Source: Xenococcaceae cyanobacterium MO_188.B32 (GTDB taxonomy: Bacteria; Cyanobacteriota; Cyanobacteriia; Cyanobacteriales; Xenococcaceae). From it: a DNA stretch of 32,232 nucleotides. The position numbers were made by a program, and so were the translations under genes. Shown one piece after another: positions 26,901 through 32,232 of the stretch; position 1 is the first letter of the stretch; each line of letters begins with the position of its first letter. Location: contig JASJDJ010000070.1 of NCBI GenBank assembly GCA_030065635.1, positions 1-32,232 of the forward strand, written 5' to 3'. The notes below the pieces were generated by a model. It ran no database searches and was not told where the DNA came from. It worked only from the letters and a program-made list of their open reading frames with translations.

Positions 26901-28025
26901 AGCTATATCTTTAATGACAGTCTGCGGAATATCTCAATACTCGAGTTGGCTGTAGAAAACCGATTTCCACCTATATCATTTATTTTTCGGCGTGCAGCAT
27001 TAGATGTGGTAGGGCCTTTTGATGGCAATTTAAGGGTTCTTGGGGACTGGGAGTTTCATCTAAGAATTCTCAGAAAATTTAATATAGATGTCATTACTGA
27101 ACCTCTAGCTAATTATCATCATCGTCCTAAAGTAAAAGGAGGCATTTATTCTAACTCCGTACACGGTCAAAGTGATTTTCATCAATCAACTCGCGTTAAG
27201 CTGATGAACGATATCTTCCGTCAAGAGTTAGCCAAGGAAAATGGATTATCGTTGGCTCAGTTATTATCGATGGGGGATATGCAAAGCTTGTTGATTCGCG
27301 AGCAAAATCAAAAATTTCAACAGCTTAATAACTATATTTGGACAATTGAGCAGTTTTTGAAGTTTCACATTACCAATTTAGACAAAGGAGTTGAGCAAGT
27401 AACCTCATATTTAGGAATTAAGCCTGAGGAACAGGCACAAAAAAGCGGTCGCAATGTTTTTTACAATGGAGATTTTCGCATTTGGGGAAAAACCGAAATT
27501 GTTGAAAATCAACCAGCTTATTCGGAAGTTTGCCCTAATGTTTTCGTCTCCTACAATGGAGACAATGTTTCCTACCGCATTACAAGTCATCAATGTCAGG
27601 AAGAAAATGAGAGTTTACCCCAGGGTAAAACTTATCTCCATTTGGAAAATGACGGAGTGACGGAAAATGGAAATTACTTTTTCCTAGAATTTCTTATATC
27701 TTCGGCTCTTATATTTTCTGATCAACCTGTATGCATCTCTGGTGTTTCTCGCCTTCAAGGTGCTGATTCGATTAAGATAAGTGGTCGTCACTTTTTGGGA
27801 AATGGTCGGCAAATCGATCTTCCTTGGCAACAAGTAAATTTATCTTCTGAGTTCAAGCCTTGGAGTTGTTCTTTTATTTATCCGTCAATTGACGAATCTG
27901 AGATTGCCACAGGTCATCATCACAGAATATTCCTAATTTCCCCTCACAATAAAGCTTTTGAGTTTGATTTAACTAATTTTCAGGTAGAATTTGGTGAAAA
28001 ACCAACGGCATTTGAGTATTTATAA
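23925..28025 (+). CDS. Giant TPR / GT4-like / GT2 / GT2 / beta-sandwich glycosyltransferase
   Basis: The protein has 1366 aa, preceded by GAGAGAT as Shine-Dalgarno. Order of domains: four TPRs (about 14-147); a GT4-like region (about 165-545) recognisable from DEIHYLDYRGVAYYASQAK but lacking a clear E-x7-E donor site (REGLRCRLIESLG near 480 is the nearest); a GT2 domain (about 573-800) with VCITHF, VTDDGSP (near 607) and FMDDDN (near 661); a second GT2 domain (about 850-1085) with VAVITRTKDRP, VNDGG and HDDDD (near 940); a helical linker; and a beta-rich C-terminus (about 1173-1366) starting VFYNGDFRIWG, like carbohydrate-binding jelly rolls. I infer a multi-step glycan assembly enzyme with a probably inactive GT4 module. 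It looks intact, with no frameshift. Confidence 0.9.
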   Translation: MNRATVITNETVEDCIDKANQLRQEGKLDEAIALYQRAIELDPNSYQSYHYMGETLAQKDELEAAANFYNLALEINPEFFWSYHCLGLVLFWQGKLDEAIAASRKAIEIEPNKAIFHYQLGQYLERQGHIEKASAAYKKAITIEPDFSIVRQTLENLVENKKTANKLAFLIPELSKSSSQNEDILQILLFAASRIEQELARNPDNLAVSIISVNADTSGWEDLSNLFSKKALDHISLVKLEEPTTPNLCSGNHKTTYDLLEYLKNNPCDEIHYLDYRGVAYYASQAKHLGLYFLETIFAAHIVGGTVFRKQADSSLVDDVLVLMDDLLEIGSIEKADAIYVHDNKAWSWYLDKIELSSNTKIYDLSHIKLEQQIQEFIPTNTTDKLPIVFYGLLSEDGGLPLFCNAISRVISKIENPFEIVFIGSPRPIAGMDAISYIRLRSAKWGVPVKIEHQLTITEEIALIAELNGIVFYSKIKREGLRCRLIESLGVRSIKIDSTNPNKIDRPDNICSANPGKVAKKIVALSQVPIPRIPQFSLSLTELWQAGRIDFILEGLEDISSSPSLQLLTPDRQPKVSVCITHFSRPQKLREAIDSIRQQTYSNLEVIVTDDGSPDPEVQKELAIIKEEIQQLGWKLVSQENKYLGAARNFGMSHAKGDYILFMDDDNLAKPQEIETLVAIAKRTGGEIINSFCDTFETDKPPEAEPPRIRFTPFGADPALGAFSNCYGDANALFSKEVLDRLGGFTEDYGLGHEDWELFSRASLMGVKMVCVPEPLFWYRVDSSGMLRSQLHKSADLKRSIRPFIEHLPYHQAKLVLLAQGLVNKLPVTVEPATQRATPKSLGNKQKTLPYGRVAVITRTKDRPLLLARAVQSVLSQTFKDWILVIVNDGGKVESVELVVDRFKEELNGRVVVIHNPTSLGMETASNLGISNCDSDYIVIHDDDDSWKPTFLARTVSHLDNCAWDAKLGGVVTWSNVIIEELEDNGEITIQDSYIFNDSLRNISILELAVENRFPPISFIFRRAALDVVGPFDGNLRVLGDWEFHLRILRKFNIDVITEPLANYHHRPKVKGGIYSNSVHGQSDFHQSTRVKLMNDIFRQELAKENGLSLAQLLSMGDMQSLLIREQNQKFQQLNNYIWTIEQFLKFHITNLDKGVEQVTSYLGIKPEEQAQKSGRNVFYNGDFRIWGKTEIVENQPAYSEVCPNVFVSYNGDNVSYRITSHQCQEENESLPQGKTYLHLENDGVTENGNYFFLEFLISSALIFSDQPVCISGVSRLQGADSIKISGRHFLGNGRQIDLPWQQVNLSSEFKPWSCSFIYPSIDESEIATGHHHRIFLISPHNKAFEFDLTNFQVEFGEKPTAFEYL

Positions 28026-28099
28026 AGGCTTGCTTTTTCGACCGACTCTTAACGACATATCAATTAAGTAACAGGCATTAAATAAATAGAGATTATTCA

Positions 28100-28873
28100 A
28101 TGGAAACAAACAAAAATAACAATTCCAACATAGTATTTTTGATAGCTAACGAGCGTTCTGGAACAAATTTTTTACGAAGTTGTTTAAATTCTCATCCTGA
28201 GATCGACTTTCGTGGAGAATGTTTATGGCCTGGTTTGTTTGACTGGGGATATTATCGGTTCTGGAGCGACAAAATCAAAGAAGATGCAGAAAATATCCTT
28301 CCTCCCAACCGAGTAAAAGTCTTTGAAGATTATCTATTTAAATTCAGAGCTAAAAGTCAGGCTGAATGGTTTGGACTTGACATTAAGTATCCGCAATTAG
28401 AAGGAAATTACTCTTTTTCAAAAGTTATTTTTTCTGGTCGATTTTATATTTTACACTTGCTGAGAAAAAATCTTCTTAAGCAGGTTGTTTCACAAGATAT
28501 TATGTATAAACGTATTAATTCTGGCGATAAGAAGATACATAGAAATTATGTTCCCGAAATTTATAGATATAAACCAGACCCAAAAGTAATTATAAATAAG
28601 ATTAAGAGATTTAAAAATTTGCAGGTCAAATATTCTCGAATTGCCAGGGAAAGTCAGGCAAAATATTTAGAAATTTATTATGAAGACATAGCTGACGAAA
28701 AAAGTGATTTTGGCAAGATTTTCAAATTCTTAGGCGTTGAAGAAATTAAACAAAAATCACATCTAAAAAAGCAAAATCCTTGGTTGCTCAAAGACATTCT
28801 TATAAACTATCAAGAAATACAACAAGAAATATCAAATACAAATTTCAAGCATATGCTTCAGCTTCCTGGTTAG
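28100..28873 (+). CDS. Sulfotransferase family protein
   Basis: The protein has 257 aa. The N-terminal P-loop-like 5'-phosphosulfate site is ANERSGTNFLRSCLNSHP (16-33), typical of PAPS-dependent sulfotransferases, followed by an ...FRGECLW segment. Region 115-135 (VIFSGRFYILHLLRKNLLKQ) fits the 3'-phosphate binding strand and helix, with the usual R...S pattern changed to LRKNLLKQVVS. The C-terminal half is helical and basic. The expected reaction is transfer of sulfate from PAPS to a hydroxyl, here likely of the cluster's polysaccharide. It lies 74 bp after the giant glycosyltransferase gene. It is GC-poor and lacks HIP1 sites. Confidence 0.82.
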   Translation: METNKNNNSNIVFLIANERSGTNFLRSCLNSHPEIDFRGECLWPGLFDWGYYRFWSDKIKEDAENILPPNRVKVFEDYLFKFRAKSQAEWFGLDIKYPQLEGNYSFSKVIFSGRFYILHLLRKNLLKQVVSQDIMYKRINSGDKKIHRNYVPEIYRYKPDPKVIINKIKRFKNLQVKYSRIARESQAKYLEIYYEDIADEKSDFGKIFKFLGVEEIKQKSHLKKQNPWLLKDILINYQEIQQEISNTNFKHMLQLPG

Positions 28874-28880
28874 AAATTCA

Positions 28881-28904
28881 ATTAATAAGTTAATTAATAA
28901 GTTA
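28881..28904. repeat. 12-bp perfect tandem duplication
   Basis: ATTAATAAGTTA occurs twice in tandem just after the stop of the sulfotransferase gene. It is probably a slippage product in AT-rich intergenic DNA. The rest of 28905-29005 shows no clear signal. Confidence 0.6.
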
Positions 28905-29005
28905 GAAGAAATGAGGTTTTCAGCTAATGTATATTAACATAAATAAGAGTTAGAAGATAATTTTATTCTTATTTCAGAAATGCTCAGTACAGCTAGTATT
29001 GTTTT

Positions 29006-30001
29006 ATGACAAGAGAACTAAAAATGGAAAGTGTATTCATTGGTGTTCATATACCTAAAACAGCAGGGACAACACTAATAAAAATTCTCGAAAAAGAATT
29101 TGGATTCAATGGATTTCATCAAACAACAAATCTTCAAAAAAATGCCGATATTGGTATTCCTTTTATTGAGGAAATGCACGATAATAGTAATTATAAGGTA
29201 CTGTTTGGACATCATATTGATGAAAAAACCTTGTTTCATTTTTTAAATAGGAATATATATCTTTTTACTTTTATTAGAGAACCTATCCAAAGAATATTAA
29301 GTCAATATCGTTTTTGTATTGGACTAGCGAAAAGGCAGAATAGCCAACCAATTGATTTTGATAGTTTTTATTCTGCTCTTCAGAAAAATTTATTGTGTAA
29401 TTGGATAATAAGTCGATTTCCTTCCTTTCTAGATGATAATGACATTTCTTTACCTCTTCATCAGAAAGCTATAAAGATTTTGCGTTGTTTTAGATTTATT
29501 TGTTCTACTGAAGAATTTGATTCAAAAGTAGTAGATCTTTTAGGCGAAATGAAAGTAAGTTCGGAGAACATGATTATTCCTAGAGCTAACGTAAGTGGTC
29601 AAAAGAATGTCGAAATGGAATTCGATCTCGAAACAATTAGGAATGATAATAAAGAAGATATAGCTTTGTACAGCAAGTTTTGCGAAGCCAGAAAAATAAA
29701 TTTCTTGGCGCAAAATCCTTTGATTTTTGATAGTGATTATTATCAAAGAAAAATATTAGAGCTTTCATCTCAATCTTATAATAAACAACAACGTCTTAAG
29801 TCTTGTTTTAATCAAGCTGCAAGGGAATATAAAAGTTACGGCAATTTAGAGAGAGAGATTAAGAAAACAAAAATTGATATTTTAAATAAAGCTTTAAAAT
29901 TAGAAGTTTTATTGTCACAATTTAATAATTTAGACCTTCAAGAAGCAGATTTTTCAAAAAAAATCGAAGCTGTTATTGATTCTGTTTGTAACCTAGATTG
30001 A
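29006..30001 (+). CDS. Sulfotransferase (family 2-like) with helical C-terminus
   Basis: The protein has 331 aa. HIPKTAGTTL (15-24) is the classic phosphosulfate-binding signature of carbohydrate sulfotransferases of the heparan/dermatan 2-O type and their bacterial relatives; FTFIREPIQRILSQYRF (87-103) gives the 3'-phosphate site with Arg91 and Ser99. It is a second PAPS-dependent enzyme beside an unlike one, which suggests sulfation at two positions. Residues about 240-331 are helical with coiled-coil character and exceed the catalytic core. An ATG at 29024, 7 nt after AAGAGA, is an alternative and perhaps better start (325 aa). It is AT-rich, with no HIP1 site. Confidence 0.85.
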   Translation: MTRELKMESVFIGVHIPKTAGTTLIKILEKEFGFNGFHQTTNLQKNADIGIPFIEEMHDNSNYKVLFGHHIDEKTLFHFLNRNIYLFTFIREPIQRILSQYRFCIGLAKRQNSQPIDFDSFYSALQKNLLCNWIISRFPSFLDDNDISLPLHQKAIKILRCFRFICSTEEFDSKVVDLLGEMKVSSENMIIPRANVSGQKNVEMEFDLETIRNDNKEDIALYSKFCEARKINFLAQNPLIFDSDYYQRKILELSSQSYNKQQRLKSCFNQAAREYKSYGNLEREIKKTKIDILNKALKLEVLLSQFNNLDLQEADFSKKIEAVIDSVCNLD

Positions 30002-30101
30002 GTATAGTAGTCTTTAAGTTAGATTTAAACAATAACCCATATCTTGGGAAGATTTTAACTATCTAAAAATCTCAATACAATTACTTGATTTGAAAAGCAA
30101 T

Positions 30102-32102
30102 ATGAGCAATTTATTGTCTATATTTTCTCCGAGCAATCAAAAGTGCCATCTAAATTCACAACAAGAATTTAAAAAAATACTATCAGTTGTTTCTACAGTT
30201 TCTTTCGACCTATTTGATACTTTAGTTTGGAGAGAAAAGTTATTCTCTCCTAAAGACCTATTTTATCAAGTAGAAGAAATGGCAAAAAGTAAGCTAGGAA
30301 TTCCTCTTAGAAACTTCAATGCTTTGCGGGTTCGGGCAGAAGAAATAGCTCGCGTTCGTGCCTGCGGAAATAACTTAGAAGAAATTACTATAGAAGAAAT
30401 TTATCGAGAATTATCAAGACTATTAAAAATAGATTCAGAACAAGCAAACAGTATCTTAAAAATTGAATTAGAACTAGAAAAGTCTAGAATAAAAACCCTT
30501 GACGCTGGTAAGCAACTTTTTGACAAAGCGATTTCGGCTGGAAAAAAAGTTGCGATTGTTTCTGATATTTATTTTGATAAAAATTTTATCGAGGATATTG
30601 TCAATCAAAATGGCTACTCAGAAGCTGCAAAAATTTATATTTCTTCCACATACCGTAAAACTAAAGCAGAAGGTTCACTCTATGACATTGTTATTAAAGA
30701 TTTAGGTTGCTTGCCAAATCAACTACTGCACGTAGGAGATAATAAGCATTCTGACATTAGCATGGCTCTTAATAAAGGCATAAGAGTCTGTCTGGCATCT
30801 AACGCCAGAAAACAGTTTAAATGGAGGTGTGGAATTGGCGATGTTCCCAGCGGAGATTTAATTACATCTGCTATGTTATGCAAAATTAGTGAGATGTATT
30901 ATGAACGACAAGACACAGAAATCAAAGATTCTGTCTTAAAACGTACCGCCATAGAAAATTTATCTCTGCTTTATTATGGCTATGCTGCTTGGCTATTAGA
31001 AAAAGTAAAAAAAAGGCGTTATCAGCGGATATATTTTGCTGCTCGGGATGGGTGGATTGTTAAGCGTTTCTTCGATCTTCTTGCTGATGCTGCAAATCTA
31101 ACTGTAGATTCAAGATATCTGTATGTTTCCCGTGCTGCTCTTTATCCGAGTCTAATTTTTACAGAACCAGAAACTGCGCGTAAACAATTTTGTCAAAACT
31201 GGGATTTATTAACAATAGAACAAGCATTAAAAAGAGCATCTTTAAGTTTTGAAGAATGTAAAGATAGCCTTATAAAACATTATTTGGCCGAACCAGGATT
31301 ATTACTCAATCACTCTACATTACCAAGATTTAAAGCTTTTCTTGAAGATATTTGGTCTTTAGTAGAAAACAAAAATAAAGAGCGTTACGAATTAATAGTT
31401 GAATATCTACATCAGGAAAAATTTTTGGAATCAGAAACAGTAGCTTTTGTTGACTTAGGATGGCATGGTTCTTTACAAAATTGCCTAATGAAACTCCTCA
31501 AATATCTTGGGATCAAAAAAGAAATAAACGGTTACTATCTAGGTACTTTTGCCAAACCTTCAAAAGCAGAACCTAATTTTACTGTTGAAGGATATTTACT
31601 AAATGACGATCGACCACACTGGATTTCTGAATTAGTTAGATATGGACCCTCCGTACTCGAACTATTTCATAATGCCAATCACGGAACGGTTGTTGGCTAC
31701 AAACATCAAGATAATCAAATATCACCTATTCTAGAAAATAACCGAGTAGAACTTGAACAGTTTCATAAAATAATCGAGCCAGTTCAAAACGCTGCATTTG
31801 ATTTTGTATCTCAACAACTCAGAAGCTTAGGGTTTACTACTATAAAAGCTCCAGAAATAGCACTTATCGCCAGAATGGCATTACGCGTAATTTATAACCC
31901 AACTATAGAGGAAGCTCAGACTTTTGGTCGCCTCAAGATAGCTTGTGACTTTGGTGAGGGAGCAACGATGAGAAGTATTACAGGAATGCTTGAGTATAAT
32001 CTGCAAAATATTCAAGAAGAACACCTACCTGATGGAACTATTCCTATTTGGCGACCAGGTTTTAATACTTTAAAGTCATCTAATATTAAAGTCATCGCCT
32101 AG
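30102..32102 (+). CDS. Large HAD-superfamily protein with C-terminal domain, polysaccharide-cluster type
   Basis: The protein has 666 aa from the ATG at 30102; a TTG 12 bp upstream is less likely. The N-terminal HAD hydrolase has motif I VSFDLFDTLVW (Asp36, Asp39), a helical cap (about 50-130), motif II VAIVSDIYFD (near 155), a conserved Lys in RKTKAEGSLY, and motif IV LLHVGDNKHSD (near 210). All four catalytic motifs are present. The remaining 400 residues start near YYGYAAWLLEKV and include IYFAARDGWIVKRF, a pattern I associate with HAD-fused proteins of O-antigen and exopolysaccharide loci. The biochemical role of that second half is unknown to me. I infer phosphatase activity on a sugar or lipid-linked intermediate. 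It ends the gene run in this window. Confidence 0.85.
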   Translation: MSNLLSIFSPSNQKCHLNSQQEFKKILSVVSTVSFDLFDTLVWREKLFSPKDLFYQVEEMAKSKLGIPLRNFNALRVRAEEIARVRACGNNLEEITIEEIYRELSRLLKIDSEQANSILKIELELEKSRIKTLDAGKQLFDKAISAGKKVAIVSDIYFDKNFIEDIVNQNGYSEAAKIYISSTYRKTKAEGSLYDIVIKDLGCLPNQLLHVGDNKHSDISMALNKGIRVCLASNARKQFKWRCGIGDVPSGDLITSAMLCKISEMYYERQDTEIKDSVLKRTAIENLSLLYYGYAAWLLEKVKKRRYQRIYFAARDGWIVKRFFDLLADAANLTVDSRYLYVSRAALYPSLIFTEPETARKQFCQNWDLLTIEQALKRASLSFEECKDSLIKHYLAEPGLLLNHSTLPRFKAFLEDIWSLVENKNKERYELIVEYLHQEKFLESETVAFVDLGWHGSLQNCLMKLLKYLGIKKEINGYYLGTFAKPSKAEPNFTVEGYLLNDDRPHWISELVRYGPSVLELFHNANHGTVVGYKHQDNQISPILENNRVELEQFHKIIEPVQNAAFDFVSQQLRSLGFTTIKAPEIALIARMALRVIYNPTIEEAQTFGRLKIACDFGEGATMRSITGMLEYNLQNIQEEHLPDGTIPIWRPGFNTLKSSNIKVIA

Positions 32103-32232
32103 TAGGGAAGATTGGCTCTTTCAGACTAAGTATGACAATTTAATAATAAAAAAGAGTTGCAAGCTCAAGAGATTTTGAAATTCAATCGAGTGACAATCCC
32201 TACTGTGTATTGACTAAAGGCCATTTTAAATG
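32103..32232 (+). other. Region after the HAD gene, window edge
   Basis: The region is 130 AT-rich bases with no clear terminator. The last three bases are ATG, which could be the start codon of a next gene in the cluster; this cannot be judged without the following sequence. Confidence 0.3.

Overview
The window is typical cyanobacterial DNA. It is AT-rich, carries about fourteen copies of the HIP1 octamer GCGATCGC, has heptanucleotide short tandem repeats between genes, and encodes cyanobacteria-type families: a Uma2 (DUF820) protein, a CHAT-domain ATPase, a PFE-CTERM-type secreted protein and a class II EPSP synthase. A baeocystous or colonial unicellular cyanobacterium is plausible, but the genus cannot be fixed from the sequence. 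I see no tRNA, rRNA, transposase, integrase or CRISPR array.

Left part (0.2-5.4 kb). Two minus-strand genes form a likely operon: a CHAT (caspase-like) domain fused to a STAND-type NTPase, then a membrane ATPase containing twenty tandem xGVA tetrapeptides. A divergent gene encodes a small helical protein ending in eight near-identical 17-residue acidic repeats. The CHAT/ATPase pair looks like a signalling, immunity or cell-death module and is the best candidate for an undescribed system.

Middle part (5.5-13.7 kb). This is a mixed set of housekeeping and accessory genes: aroA, a secreted metzincin-like metallopeptidase (convergent with aroA), a small hypothetical, an inositol-monophosphatase-family enzyme, an orphan ABC-2 permease, a histidine kinase with a degenerate receiver domain, an isolated larE, a Uma2 nuclease-like protein and a Nudix hydrolase.

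Right part (13.8-32.1 kb). This is a polysaccharide gene cluster. rfbC-rfbD-rfbA-rfbB make dTDP-L-rhamnose. A convergent coiled-coil/beta-domain protein follows, then a 0.6 kb AT-rich gap. A plus-strand run then encodes a 19-TPR protein, a GT2-GT4 fusion glycosyltransferase, a giant TPR/GT4-like/GT2/GT2/beta-sandwich protein, two sulfotransferase-like proteins and a large two-domain HAD protein. My inference is assembly of a rhamnose-containing, possibly sulfated, surface polysaccharide. The window ends just after the HAD gene, so the cluster may continue beyond it.
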